Shown: positions 10,201 through 24,640, counted from the stretch's first letter. The stretch is DNA of 64,000 bases from Persicaria tinctoria (GCA_037127255.1 JBANSL010000009.1:26376475-26440474), one strand, 5' to 3'. The notes: a model not told the origin generated them from the letters alone. A program made the numbers and translations.

Positions 10201-13200
10201 AGATTTTTTATAAGTCCCATTACGAGGGATCTTTCTCCGCGTCGGGCCTCTAATCGAAGCTACATTCTCGGAGATGAGATTTTTTATAAATCCCTAGGAC
10301 GCTCGAGTTTGGCACCGCGTCGGGCCTCCTATCCAAGCTACATTCTGGGATATGAGATTTTTTATAAGTCCCATTACGCGTGATCTTGCTCCGCGTCGGA
10401 ACTCCGATCGAAGCTACATTCTCGGATATGAGATTTTTTATAAGTCCCTAGGACGTTGGAGCTTGGCTCCGCGTCGGGCCTCCGATCGAAGCTACATTCT
10501 CGGAGATGAGATTTTTTATAAGTCCCATTACACATGATCTTTCTCCGCGTTGGGCCTCCGATCGAAGCTACATTCTCGGATAAGAGATTTCTTATAAGTC
10601 CCTAGGACACTGGAGCTTGGCTCCGCGTCGAGCCTCTAATTGAAGCTACATTCTCGGAGATAAGATTTTTTATAAGTCCCATTACGCGTGATCTTGCTCC
10701 GCGTTGGGCCTCTGATCGAAGAAACATTCTCGGAGATGAGATTTTTTATAAGTCCCTGGGACGCAGGAGCTTGGCTCCACGTTGGGCCTCTGATTGAAGC
10801 TACATTCTCGGAGATGAGATTTTTTATAAATCCCTAGGACGCTCGAGCTTGTCTCCGCATCGGGCCTCCGATCGAAGCTACATTCTGGGAAATGAGATTT
10901 TTTATAAGTCCCATTACGAGTGATCTTGCTCCGCGTCGGGCCTCCGATCGAAGCTACATTCTCGGAGATGAGATTTTTTATTAGTCCCTAGGATGCTGGA
11001 GCTTGGCTCCGCGTCGGCCCTCCGATCGAAGCTATATTCTCGGAGATGAGATTTTTTATAAGTCCCATTACGCGTGATCTTGCTCCGCGTCGGGCCTCCG
11101 ATCGAAGATGCATTCTCGGAGATGAGATTTTTTATGAGTCCCTAGGACGCTGGAGCTTGGCTCTGCGTCGGGCCTCCGATCGAAGCTACATTCTCAGAGA
11201 TGAGATTTTTTATAAATCCCTAGGACGCTCGAGCTTCTCTCCGCGTCGGGCCTCCGATCGAAGCTACATTCTGGGAAATGAGATTTTGTATAAGTCCAAT
11301 CACGAGTGATCTTGCTCCGCGTCGGGCCTCCGATCGAAGCTACATTCTCGGAGACGATATTTTTTATAAATCCCTAGGACGCTCGAGCTTAGCTCCGCGT
11401 CGGGCCTCCTATCGAAGCTACATTCTAGGATGTGAGATTTTTTATAAGTCCCATTACGCGTGATCTTTCTCCGCGTCGGGCCTCTAATCGAAGCTACATT
11501 CTCGGAGATGAGATTTTTTATGAGTCCCTAGGACCCTAGAGCTTGGCATCAAGTCGGGCCTCCGATCGAAGCTACATTCTCGGAGATGAGATTTTTTATA
11601 AGTCCCATTACGCGTGATCTTGCTCCGCATCGGGCCTCCAATATAAGTTATATTCTCAGAGATGAGATTTTTTATAAGTCCCAAGGACGCTGGAGCTTTG
11701 CTCCGCGTCGGGCCTCCGATCGAAGCTACATTCTCGGAGATGACATTTTTTATGAGTCCCTAGGACGCTCGAGCTTGTCTCCGCGTCGGGCCTCCGATCG
11801 AAGCTACATTCTGGGAAATGAGATTTTTTATAAGTCCCATTACGAGTGATCTTGCTCCGCGTCGGGCCTCCGATCGAAGCTGTATTCTCGGAGATGAGAT
11901 TTTTTATAAGTCCCATTACGCATGATTTTGCTCCGCGTCGGGCCTCCAATAGAAGCTACATTCTCGGAGATGAGATTTTTTATAAGTCCCTAAGACGATG
12001 GAGCTATGCTCCGCGTCGGACCTCTGATCGAAGCTACATTCTCGGATATGAGATTTTTTATGAGTCCCTAGGACGCTGGAGCTTGGCTCTGCGTCGGGCC
12101 TCCGATCGAAGCTACATTCTCGGGGATGAGATTTTTTATAAATCCCTAGGACGCTCGAGCTTGTCTCCGCGTCGGGCCTCCGATCGAAGCTACATTCTGG
12201 GAAATGAGATTTTTTATAAGTCCCATTACGAGGGATCTTTCTCCGCGTCGGGCCTCTAATCGAAGCTACATTCTCGGAGATGAGATTTTTTATAAATCCC
12301 TAGGACGCTCGAGTTTGGCACCGCATCGGGCCTCCTATCCAAGCTACATTCTGGGATATGAGATTTTTTATAAGTCCCATTACGCGTGATCTTGCTCCGC
12401 GTCGGAACTCCGATCGAAGCTACATTCTCGGATATGAGATTTTTTATAAGTCCCTAGGACGTTGGAGCTTGGCTCCGCGTCGGGCCTCCGATCGAAGCTA
12501 CATTCTCGGAGATGAGATTTTTTATAAGTCCCATTACACATGATCTTTCTCCGCGTTGGGCCTCCGATCGAAGCTACATTCTCGGATAAGAGATTTCTTA
12601 TAAGTCCCTAGGACACTGGAGCTTGGCTCCGCGTCGAGCCTCTAATTGAAGCTACATTCTCGGAGATAAGATTTTTTATAAGTCCCATTACGCGTGATCT
12701 TGCTCCGCGTTGGGCCTCTTCTCGAAGCAACATTCTCGGAGATGAGATTTTTTATAAGTCCCTGGGACGCAGGAGCTTGGCTCCACGTTGGGCCTCCGAT
12801 TGAAGCTACATTCTCGGAGATGAGATTTTTTATAAGTCCCATTACGCATGCTATTGCTCCGCGTCGGGCCTCCGATCGAAGCTTAATTCTGGGAAATGAG
12901 ATTTTTTATAAGTCCCATTACGAGTGATCTTGCTCCGCGTCGGGCCTCCGATCGAAGCTACATTCTCGGAGATGAGATTTTTTATTAGTCCCTAGGACGC
13001 TGGAGCTTGGCTCCGCGTCGGCCCTACGATCGAAGCTATATTCTCGGAGATGAGATTTTTTATAAGTCCCATTACGCGTGATCTTGCTGCGCGTCGGGCC
13101 TCCGATCGAAGCTGCATTCTGGGAGATGAGATTTTTTATAAGTCCTATTACGCATGATTTTGCTCCGCGTCGGGCCTCCAATAGAAGCTACATTCTCAGA

Positions 13201-16200
13201 GATGAGATTTTTTATAAGTCCCTAAGACGATGGAGCTATGCTCCGCGTCGGACCTCCGATCGAAGCTACATTCTCGGATATGAGATTTTTTATGAGTCCC
13301 TAGGACGCTGGAGCTTGGCTCTGCGTCGGGCCTCCGAACGAAGCTACATTCTCGGAGATGAGATTTTTTATAAATCCCTAGGACGCTCGAGCTTGTCTCC
13401 GCGTCGGGCCTCCGATCGAAGCTACATTCTGGGAAACGAGATTTTTTATAAGTCCCATTACGAGTGATCTTGCTCCGCGTCGGGCCTCCGATCGAAGCTG
13501 CATTCTCGGAGATGAGATTTTTTATAAGTCCCATTACACATGATTTTGCTCCCCGTAGGGCCTCCAATAGAAGCTACATTCTCGGAGATGAGATTTTTTA
13601 TAAGTCCCTAAGACGATGGAGCTATGCTCCGCGTCGGACCTCCGATCGAAGCTACATTCTCGGATATGAGATTTTTTATGAGTCCCTAGGACGCTGGAGC
13701 TTGGCTCTGCGTCGGGCCTCCGATCGAAGCTACATTCTCGGGGATGAGATTTTTTATAAATCCCTAGGACGCTCGAGCTTGTCTCCGCGTCGGGCCTCCG
13801 ATCGAAGCTACATTCTGGGAAATGAGATTTTTTATAAGTCCCATTACGAGGGATCTTTCTCCGCGTCGGGCCTCTAATCGAAGCTACATTCTCGGAGATG
13901 AGATTTTTTATAAATCCCTAGGACGCTCGAGTTTGGCACCGCGTCGGGCCTCCTATCCAAGCTACATTCTGGGATATGAGATTTTTTATAAGTCCCATTA
14001 CGCGTGATCTTGCTCCGCGTCGGAACTCCGATCGAAGCTACATTCTCGGATATGAGATTTTTTATAAGTCCCTAGGACGTTGGAGCTTGGCTCCGCGTCG
14101 GGCCTCCGATCGAAGCTACATTCTCGGAGATGAGATTTTTTATAAGTCCCATTACACATGATCTTTCTCCGCGTTGGGCCTCCGATCGAAGCTACATTCT
14201 CGGATAAGAGATTTCTTATAAGTCCCTAGGACACTGGAGCTTGGCTCCGCGTCGAGCCTCTAATTGAAGCTACATTCTCGGAGATAAGATTTTTTATAAG
14301 TCCCATTACGCGTGATCTTGCTCCGCGTTGGGCCTCTGATCGAAGAAACATTCTCGGAGATGAGATTTTTTATAAGTCCCTGGGACGCAGGAGCTTGGCT
14401 CCACGTTGGGCCTCTGATTGAAGCTACATTCTCGGAGATGAGATTTTTTATAAATCCCTAGGACGCTCGAGCTTGTCTCCGCATCGGGCCTCCGATCGAA
14501 GCTACATTCTGGGAAATGAGATTTTTTATAAGTCCCATTACGAGTGATCTTGCTCCGCGTCGGGCCTCCGATCGAAGCTACATTCTCGGAGATGAGATTT
14601 TTTATTAGTCCCTAGGATGCTGGAGCTTGGCTCCGCGTCGGCCCTCCGATCGAAGCTATATTCTCGGAGATGAGATTTTTTATAAGTCCCATTACGCGTG
14701 ATCTTGCTCCGCGTCGGGCCTCCGATCGAAGATGCATTCTCGGAGATGAGATTTTTTATGAGTCCCTAGGACGCTGGAGCTTGGCTCTGCGTCGGGCCTC
14801 CGATCGAAGCTACATTCTCAGAGATGAGATTTTTTATAAATCCCTAGGACGCTCGAGCTTCTCTCCGCGTCGGGCCTCCGATCGAAGCTACATTCTGGGA
14901 AATGAGATTTTGTATAAGTCCAATCACGAGTGATCTTGCTCCGCGTCGGGCCTCCGATCGAAGCTACATTCTCGGAGACGATATTTTTTATAAATCCCTA
15001 GGACGCTCGAGCTTAGCTCCGCGTCGGGCCTCCTATCGAAGCTACATTCTAGGATGTGAGATTTTTTATAAGTCCCATTACGCGTGATCTTTCTCCGCGT
15101 CGGGCCTCTAATCGAAGCTACATTCTCGGAGATGAGATTTTTTATGAGTCCCTAGGACCCTAGAGCTTGGCATCAAGTCGGGCCTCCGATCGAAGCTACA
15201 TTCTCGGAGATGAGATTTTTTATAAGTCCCATTACGCGTGATCTTGCTCCGCATCGGGCCTCCAATATAAGTTATATTCTCAGAGATGAGATTTTTTATA
15301 AGTCCCAAGGACGCTGGAGCTTTGCTCCGCGTCGGGCCTCCGATCGAAGCTACATTCTCGGAGATGACATTTTTTATGAGTCCCTAGGACGCTCGAGCTT
15401 GTCTCCGCGTCGGGCCTCCGATCGAAGCTACATTCTGGGAAATGAGATTTTTTATAAGTCCCATTACGAGTGATCTTGCTCCGCGTCGGGCCTCCGATCG
15501 AAGCTGTATTCTCGGAGATGAGATTTTTTATAAGTCCCATTACGCATGATTTTGCTCCGCGTCGGGCCTCCAATAGAAGCTACATTCTCGGAGATGAGAT
15601 TTTTTATAAGTCCCTAAGACGATGGAGCTATGCTCCGCGTCGGACCTCTGATCGAAGCTACATTCTCGGATATGAGATTTTTTATGAGTCCCTAGGACGC
15701 TGGAGCTTGGCTCTGCGTCGGGCCTCCGATCGAAGCTACATTCTCGGGGATGAGATTTTTTATAAATCCCTAGGACGCTCGAGCTTGTCTCCGCGTCGGG
15801 CCTCCGATCGAAGCTACATTCTGGGAAATGAGATTTTTTATAAGTCCCATTACGAGGGATCTTTCTCCGCGTCGGGCCTCTAATCGAAGCTACATTCTCG
15901 GAGATGAGATTTTTTATAAATCCCTAGGACGCTCGAGTTTGGCACCGCATCGGGCCTCCTATCCAAGCTACATTCTGGGATATGAGATTTTTTATAAGTC
16001 CCATTACGCGTGATCTTGCTCCGCGTCGGAACTCCGATCGAAGCTACATTCTCGGATATGAGATTTTTTATAAGTCCCTAGGACGTTGGAGCTTGGCTCC
16101 GCGTCGGGCCTCCGATCGAAGCTACATTCTCGGAGATGAGATTTTTTATAAGTCCCATTACACATGATCTTTCTCCGCGTTGGGCCTCCGATCGAAGCTA

Positions 16201-18070
16201 CATTCTCGGATAAGAGATTTCTTATAAGTCCCTAGGACACTGGAGCTTGGCTCCGCGTCGAGCCTCTAATTGAAGCTACATTCTCGGAGATAAGATTTTT
16301 TATAAGTCCCATTACGCGTGATCTTGCTCCGCGTTGGGCCTCTTCTCGAAGCAACATTCTCGGAGATGAGATTTTTTATAAGTCCCTGGGACGCAGGAGC
16401 TTGGCTCCACGTTGGGCCTCCGATTGAAGCTACATTCTCGGAGATGAGATTTTTTATAAGTCCCATTACGCATGCTATTGCTCCGCGTCGGGCCTCCGAT
16501 CGAAGCTTAATTCTGGGAAATGAGATTTTTTATAAGTCCCATTACGAGTGATCTTGCTCCGCGTCGGGCCTCCGATCGAAGCTACATTCTCGGAGATGAG
16601 ATTTTTTATTAGTCCCTAGGACGCTGGAGCTTGGCTCCGCGTCGGCCCTACGATCGAAGCTATATTCTCGGAGATGAGATTTTTTATAAGTCCCATTACG
16701 CGTGATCTTGCTGCGCGTCGGGCCTCCGATCGAAGCTGCATTCTGGGAGATGAGATTTTTTATAAGTCCCATTACGCATGATTTTGCTCCGCGTCGGGCC
16801 TCCAATAGAAGCTACATTCTCGGAGATGAGATTTTTTATAAGTCCCTAAGACGATGGAGCTATGCTCCGCGTCGGACCTCCGATCGAAGCTACATTCTCG
16901 GATATGAGATTTTTTATGAGTCCCTAGGACGCTGGAGCTTGGCTCTGCGTCGGGCCTCCGATCGAAGCTACATTCTCGGAGATGAGATTTTTTATAAATC
17001 CCTAGGACGCTCGAGCTTGTCTCCGCGTCGGGCCTCCGATCGAAGCTACATTCTGGGAAACGAGATTTTTTATAAGTCCCATTACGAGTGATCTTGCTCC
17101 GCGTCGGGCCTCCGATCGAAGCTGCATTCTCGGAGATGAGATTTTTTATAAGTCCCATTACGCATGATTTTGCTCCGCGTAGGGCCTCCAATAGAAGCTA
17201 CATTCTCGGAGATGAGATTTTTTATAAGTCCCTAAGACGATGGAGCTATGCTCCGCGTCGGACCTCCGATCGAAGCTACATTCTCGGATATGAGATTTTT
17301 TATGAGTCCCTAGGACGCTGGAGCTTGGCTCTGCGTCGGGCCTCCGATCGAAGCTACATTCTCGGGGATGAGATTTTTTATAAATCCCTAGGACGCTCGA
17401 GCTTGTCTCCGCGTCGGGCCTCCGATCGAAGCTACATTCTGGGAAATGAGATTTTTTATAAGTCCCATTACGAGGGATCTTTCTCCGCGTCGGGCCTCTA
17501 ATCGAAGCTACATTCTCGGAGATGAGATTTTTTATAAATCCCTAGGACGCTCGAGTTTGGCACCGCGTCGGGCCTCCTATCCAAGCTACATTCTGGGATA
17601 TGAGATTTTTTATAAGTCCCATTACGCGTGATCTCGCTCCGCGTCGGAACTCCGATCGAAGCTACATTCTCGGATATGAGATTTTTTATAAGTCCCTAGG
17701 ACGTTGGAGCTTGGCTCCGCGTCGGGCCTCCGATCGAAGCTACATTCTCGGAGATTAGATTTTTTATAAGTCCCATTACACATGATCTTTCTCCGCGTTG
17801 GGCCTCCGATCGAAGCTACATTCTCGGATAAGAGATTTCTTATAAGTCCCTAGGACACTGGAGCTTGGCTCCGCGTCGAGCCTCTAATTGAAGCTACATT
17901 CTCGGAGATAAGATTTTTTATAAGTCCCATTACGCGTGATCTTGCTCCGCGTTGGGCCTCTGATCGAAGAAACATTCTAGGAGATGAGATTTTTTATAAG
18001 TCCCTGGGACGCAGGAGCTTGGCTCCACGTTGGGCCTCCGATTGAAGCTATATTCTCGGAGATGAGATTT
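7220..18070 (+). repeat. 3624-bp (47-monomer) higher-order repeat, about three copies
   Basis: Matching landmarks recur every 3624 bp, for example 8222/11846/15470, 9454/13078/16702 and 10198/13822/17446. The period equals 26 A plus 21 B. Copies 2 and 3 differ at only a handful of positions; copy 1 has a 43-bp deletion near 8065. Each unit contains an internal duplication of 1618 bp (8222/9840, 11846/13464, 15470/17088), equal to 11 A + 10 B. The copies end near 18070, where the sequence after the GGGACGCAGGAGC monomer switches to the other 1618-bp half. Confidence 0.9.
8065..8066 (+). other. 43-bp deletion junction in 3624-bp HOR copy 1
   Basis: CCAATATAA is joined directly to CTGGAGCTTTGC. 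In copies 2 and 3 (near 11645 and 15269) 43 bp lie between these sequences, running from GTTATATTCTC to CCAAGGACG. The landmark spacing confirms it: 3581 bp between copies 1 and 2 to the left of the junction and 3624 to the right. Confidence 0.9.
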
Positions 18071-21000
18071 TTTATAAGTCCCATTACGCATGCTATTGCT
18101 CCGCGTCGGGCCTCCGATCGAAGCTAAATTCTGGGAATGAGATTTTTTATAAGTCCCATTACGAGTGATCTTGCTCCGCGTCGGGCCTCCGATCGAAGCT
18201 AGGTTCTCGGAGATGAGATTTTTTATTAGTCCCTAGGACGCTGGAGCTTGGCTCCGCGTCGGCCCTCCGATCGAAGCTATATTCTCGGAGATGAGATTTT
18301 TTATAAGTCCCATTACGCGTGATCTTGCTGCGCGTCGGGCCTCCGATCGAAGCTGCATTCTGGGAGATGAGATTTTTTATAAGTCCCATTACGCATGATT
18401 TTGCTCCGCGTCGGGCCTCCAATAGAAGCTACATTCTCGGAGATGAGATTTTTTATAAGTCCCTAAGACGATGGAGCTATGCTCCGCGTCGGACCTCCGA
18501 TCGAAGCTACATTCTCGGATATGAGATTTTTTATGAGTCCCTAGGACGCTGGAGCTTGGCTCTGCGTCGGGCCTCCGATCGAAGCTACATTCTCGGAGAT
18601 GAGATTTTTTATAAATCCCTAGGACGCTCGAGCTTGTCTCCGCGTCGGGCCTCCGATCGAAGCTACATTCTGGGAAACGAGATTTTTTATAAGTCCCATT
18701 ACGAGTGATCTTGCTCCGCGTCGGGCCTCCGATCGAAGCTACATTCTCGGAGATGAGATTTTTTATAAGTCCCTAGGACGCTGGAGCTTGGCTTCGTGTC
18801 AGGCCTCCGACCGAAGCTACATTCTCAGAGATGAGATTTTTTATAAATCCCTAGGACGCTCGAGCTTGTCTCCGCATCGGGCCTCCGATCGAAGCTACAT
18901 TCTGGGAAATGAGATTTTTTATAAGTCCCATTACGAGTGATCTTGCTCCGCGTCGGGCCTCCGATCGAAGCTACATTCTCGGAGATGATATTTTTTATAA
19001 ATCCCTAGGACGCTCGAGCTGGGCTCCGCGTCGGGCCTCCTATCGAAGCTACATTCTAGGATATGAGATTTTTTATAAGTCTCATTACGCGTGATCTTTC
19101 TCCGCGTCGGGCCTCTAATCGAAGTTACATTCTCGGAGATGAGATTTTTTATAAGTCCCTAGGACCCTAGATCTTGGCTCCGCGTCGGGCCTCCGATCGA
19201 AGCTACATTCTTGGAGATGATATTTTTTATAAGTCCCATTACGCGTGATCTTGCTCCGCATCGGGCCTCCAATATAAGTTATATTCTCAGAGATGAGATT
19301 TTTTATAAGTCTCAAGGACGCTGGAGCTTTGCTCCGCGTCGGGCCTCCGATCGAAGCTACATTCTCGGAAATGACATTTTTTATGAGTCCCTAGGACACT
19401 GGAGCTTGGCTTCCTGTCGGGCCTCCGACCGAAGCTACATTCTCCGAGATGAGATTTTTTATAAATCCCTAGGACGCTCGAGCTTGTCTCCGCGTCGGGC
19501 CTCCGATCGAAGCTACATTCTGGGAAATGAGATTTTTTATAAGTCCCATTACGAGTGATCTTGCTCCGCGTCGGGCCTCCGATCGAAGCTACATTCTCGG
19601 AGATGAGATTTTTTATTAGTCCCTAGGATGCTGGAGCTTGGCTCCGCGTCGGCCCTCCGATCGAAGCTATATTCTCGGAGATGAGATTTTTTATAAGTCC
19701 CATTACGCGTGATCTTGCTCCGCGTCGGGCCTCCGATCGAAGCTGCATTCTCGGAGATGAGATTTTTTATAAGTCCCAAGGACGTTGGAGCTTTGCTCCA
19801 CGTCGGGCCTCCGATCGAAGCTACATTCTCGGATATGAGATTTTTTATGAGTCCCTAGGACGCTGGAGCTTGGCTCTGCGTCGGGCCTCCGATCGAAGCT
19901 ACATTCTCAGAGATGAGATTTTTTATAAATCCCTAGGACGCTCGAGCTTCTCTCCGCGTCGGGCCTCCGATCGAAGCTACATTCTGGGAAATGAGATTTT
20001 TTATAAGTCCCATCACGAGTGATCTTGCTCCGCGTCGGGCCTCCGATCGAAGCTACATTCTCGGAGACGATATTTTTTATAAATCCCTAGGACGCTCGAG
20101 CTTAGCTCCCCGTCGGGCCTCCTATCGAAGCTACATTCTAGGATGTGAGATTTTTTATAAGTCCCATTACGCGTGATCTTTCTCCGCGTCGGGCCTCTAA
20201 TCGAAGCTACATTCTCGGAGATGAGATTTTTTATAAGTCCCTAGGACCCTAGAGCTTGGCTCCAAGTCGGGCCTCCGATCGAAGCTACATTCTCGGAGAT
20301 GAGATTTTTTATAAGTCCCATTACGCGTGATCTTGCTCCGCATCGGGCCTCCAATATAAGTTATATTCTCAGAGATGAGATTTTTTATAAGTCCCAAGGA
20401 CGCTGGAGCTTTGCTCCGCGTCGGGCCTCCGATCGAAGCTACATTCTCGGAGATGACATTTTTTATGAGTCCCTAGGACGCTCGAGCTTGTCTCCGCGTC
20501 GGGCCTCCGATCGAAGCTACATTCTGGGAAATGAGATTTTTTATAAGTCCCATTACGAGTGATCTTGCTCCGCGTCGGGCCTCCGATCGAAGCTGCATTC
20601 TCGGAGATGAGATTTTTTATAAGTCCCATTACGCATGATTTTGCTCCGCGTCGGGCCTCCAATAGAAGCTACATTCTCGGAGATGAGATTTTTTATAAGT
20701 CCCTAAGACGATGGAGCTATGCTCCGCGTCGGACCTCCGATCGAAGCTACATTCTCGGATATGAGATTTTTTATGAGTCCCTAGGACGCTGGAGCTTGGC
20801 TCTGCGTCGGGCCTCCGATCGAAGCTACATTCTCGGGGATGAGATTTTTTATAAATCCCTAGGACGCTCGAGCTTGTCTCCGCGTCGGGCCTCCGATCGA
20901 AGCTACATTCTGGGAAATGAGATTTTTTATAAGTCCCATTACGAGGGATCTTTCTCCGCGTCGGGCCTCTAATCGAAGCTACATTCTCGGAGATGAGATT

Positions 21001-22200
21001 TTTTATAAATCCCTAGGACGCTCGAGTTTGGCACCGCGTCGGGCCTCCTATCCAAGCTATATTCTGGGATATGAGATTTTTTATAAGTCCCATTACGCGT
21101 GATCTTGCTCCGCGTCGGAACTCCGATCGAAGCTACATTCTCGGATATGAGATGTTTTATAAGTCCCTAGGACGTTGGAGCTTGGCTCCGCGTCGGGCCT
21201 CCGATCGAAGCTACATTCTCGGAGATGAGATTTTTTATAAGTCCCATTACACATGATCTTTCTCCGCGTTGGGCCTCCGATCGAAGCTACATTCTCGGAT
21301 AAGAGATTTCTTATAAGTCCCTAGGACACTGGAGCTTGGCTCCGCGTCGAGCCTCTAATTGAAGCTACATTCTCGGAGATAAGATTTTTTATAAGTCCCA
21401 TTACGCGTGATCTTGCTCCGCGTTGGGCCTCTGATCGAAGCAACATTCTCGGAGATGAGATTTTTTATAAGTCCCTGGGACGCAGGAGCTTGGCTCCACG
21501 TTGGGCCTCCGATTGAAGCTACATTCTCGGAGATGAGATTTTTTATAAGTCCCATTACGCATGCTATTGCTCCGCGTCGGGCCTCCGATCGAAGCTAAAT
21601 TCTGGGAAATGAGATTTTTTATAAGTCCCATTACGAGTGATCTTGCTCCGCGTCGGGCCTCCGATCGAAGCTACATTCTCGGAGATGAGATTTTTTATTA
21701 GTCCCTAGGATGCTGGAGCTTGGCTCCACGTCGGCCCTCCGATCGAAGCTATATTCTCGGAGATGAGATTTTTTATAAGTCCCATTACGCGTGATCTTGC
21801 TGCGCGTCGGGCCTCCGATCGAAGCTGCATTCTGGGAGATGAGATTTTTTATAAGTCCCATTACGCATGATTTTGCTCCGCGTCGGGCCTCCAATAGAAG
21901 CTACATTCTCGGAGATGAGATTTTTTATAAGTCCCTAAGACGATGGAGCTATGCTCCGCGTCGGACCTCCGATCGAAGCTACATTCTCGGATATGAGATT
22001 TTTTATGAGTCCCTAGGACGCTGGAGCTTGGCTCTGCGTCGGGCCTCCGATCGAAGCTACATTCTCGGAGATGAGATTTTTTATAAATCCCTAGGACGCT
22101 CGAGCTTGTCTCCGCGTCGGGCCTCCGATCGAAGCTACATTCTGGGAAACGAGATTTTTTATAAGTCCCATTACGAGTGATCTTGCTCCGCGTCGGGCCT
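18070..22200 (+). repeat. Variant HOR copy with 3472-bp offset
   Basis: Segments around 17088-18708 recur at 20559-22180 with offset 3471/3472 (for example 17446/20917 and 18319/21791). 3472 equals 26 A + 19 B, two B fewer than the 3624-bp unit. The 1-bp difference comes from a missing A in CTGGGAATGAG near 18135. A third half-unit of the 1618-bp family also lies here (16702/18319, 1617 bp). The same stretch carries the right copy of the left-flank block from about 6633-7460. Confidence 0.8.
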
Positions 22201-24640
22201 CCGATCGAAGCTACATTCTCGGAGATGAGATTTTTTATAAGTCCCTAGGACGCTGGAGCTTGGCTCCGCGTCGGCCCTCCGATCGAAGCTATATTCTCGG
22301 AGAAGAGATTTTTTATAAGTCCCATTACGCGTGATCTTGCTCCGCGTCGGACCTCCGATCGAAGCTGCATTCTCGGAGATGAGATTTTTTATAAGTCCCA
22401 TTACGAATGATTTTGCTCCGCGTTGGGCCTCCAATAGAAGCTACATTCTCGAAGATGAGATTTTTTATAAGTCCCTAAGACGATGGAGGTATGCTCCGCG
22501 TCGGACCTCCGATCGAAGCTACATTCTCGGATATGAGATTTTTTATGAGTCCCTAGGACGCTGGAGCTTGGCTCTGCGTCGGGCCTCCGATCGAAGCTAC
22601 ACTCTCGGAGATGATATTTTTTATAAATCCCTAGGACGCTCGAGCTGGGCTCCGCGTCGGGCCTCCTATCGAAGCTACATTCTGGGATATGAGATTTTTT
22701 ATAAGTCCCATTACGCGTGATCTTTCTCCGCGTCGGGCCTCTAATCGAAGCTACATTCTCGGAGATGAGATTTTTTATAAATCCCTAGGACGCTCGAGCT
22801 TGGCACCGCGTCGGGCCTCCTATCCAAGCTACATTCAGGGATATGAGATTTTTTATAAGTCCCATTACGCGTGATCTTGCTCCGCGTCAGAACTCCGATC
22901 GAAGCTACATTCTCGGATATGAGATTTTTTATAAGTCCCTAGGACGTTGGAGCTTGGCTCCGCGTCGGGCCTCCGATCGAAGCTACATTCTCGGAGATGA
23001 GATTTTTTATAAGTCCCATTACACGTGATCTTTCTCCGCGTTGGGCCTCCGATCGAAGCTACATTCTCGGATAAGAGATTTCTTATAAGTCCCTAGGTCA
23101 CCGGAGCTTGGCTCCGCGTCGAGCCTCCGATTGAAGCTACATTCTCGGAGATAAGATTTTTTATAAGTCCCATTACGCGTGATCTTGCTCCGCGTCGGGC
23201 CTCCTATCGAAGCGACATTCTCGGAGATGATATTTTTTATAAATCCCTAGGACGCTCGAGCTTGGCTCCGTGTCGGGCCTCCTATCGAAGCTACATTCTG
23301 GGATATGAGATTTTTTATAAGTCTCATTACGCGTGATCTTTCTCCGCGTCGGGCCTCTAATCGAAGCTACATTCTCGGAGATGAGATTTTTTATAAGTCC
23401 CTAGGACCCTAGAGCTTGGCTCCGCGTCGGGCCTCCGATCGAAGCTACATTCTTGGAGATGAGATTTTTTATAAGTCCCATTACGCGTGATCTTGCTCCG
23501 CATCGGGCCTCCAATATAACTTATATTCTCAGAGATGAGATTTTTTATAAGTCCCAAGGACGCTGGAGCTTTGCTCCGCGTCGGGCCTCCGATCGAAGCT
23601 ACATTCTCGGAGATGACATTTTTTATGAGTCCCTAGGACGCTGGAGCTTGGCATCGTGTCGGGCCTCCGACCGAAGCTACATTCTCGGAGATGAGATTTT
23701 TTATAAATCCCTAGGACGCTCGAGCTTGTCTCCGCGTCGGTCCTCCGATCGAAGCTACATTCTGGGAAATGAGATTTTTTATAAGTCCCATTACGAGTGA
23801 TCTTGCTCCGCGTCGGGCCTCCGATCGAAGCTATATTCTCGGAGATGAGATTTTTTATATGTCCCTAGGACGCGGGAGCTTGGCTCCGTGTCGGCCCTCC
23901 GATCGAAGCTATATTCTCGGAGATGAGATTTTTTATAAGTCCCATTACGCGTGATCTTGCTCCGCGTCGGGCCTCCGATCGAAGCTGCATTCTCGGAGAT
24001 GAGATTTTTTATAAGTCCCATTACGCATGATTTTGCTCCGCGTCGGTCCTCCAATAGAAGATACATTCTCGGAGATGAGATTTTTTATAAGTCCCAAGGA
24101 CGCTGGAGCTTTGCTCCGCGTCGGGCCTCCTATCGAAGCTACATTCTCGGAGATGAGATTTTTTATGAGTCCCAAGGAAGCTGGAGCTTTGCTCCGCGTC
24201 GGGCCTCCTATCGAAGCTACATTCTCGGAGATGAGATTTTTTATGAGTCCCTAGGACGCTGGAGCTTCGCTTCATGTCGGGCCTCCGATCGAAGCTACAT
24301 TCTGGGAAATGAGATTTTTATAAGTCCCATTACGAGTGATCTTGCGCCGCGTCGGGCCTCCGATCGAAGCTACATTGTCGGAGATGATATTTTTTATAAA
24401 TCCCTAGGACGCTCGAGCTTGGCTCCGCGTCGGGCCTCCTATCGAAGCTACATTCTGGGATATGAGATTTTTTATAAGTCCCATTACGCGTGATCTTTCT
24501 CCGCGTCGGGCCTCTAATCGAAGCTACATTCTCGGAGATGAGATTTTTTATAAGTCCCTAGGACCCTAGAGCTTGGCTCCGCGTCGGGCCTCCGATCGAA
24601 GCTACATTCTCGGAGATGACATTTTTTATGAGTCCCTAGG
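22200..24640 (+). repeat. Transitional monomers between HOR families
   Basis: Variants from the 3624-bp family (GGATAAGAGATTTCTTATAAG near 23068) give way to those of the 772-bp family (CAAGGACGCTGGAGCTTTG followed by CTCCTATCGAAGC). A 1-bp loss in the T tract is visible at about 24315. Two consecutive near-identical CAAGGA-type A monomers occur at about 24095-24250, a local monomer duplication. No other sequence is visible. Confidence 0.7.
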
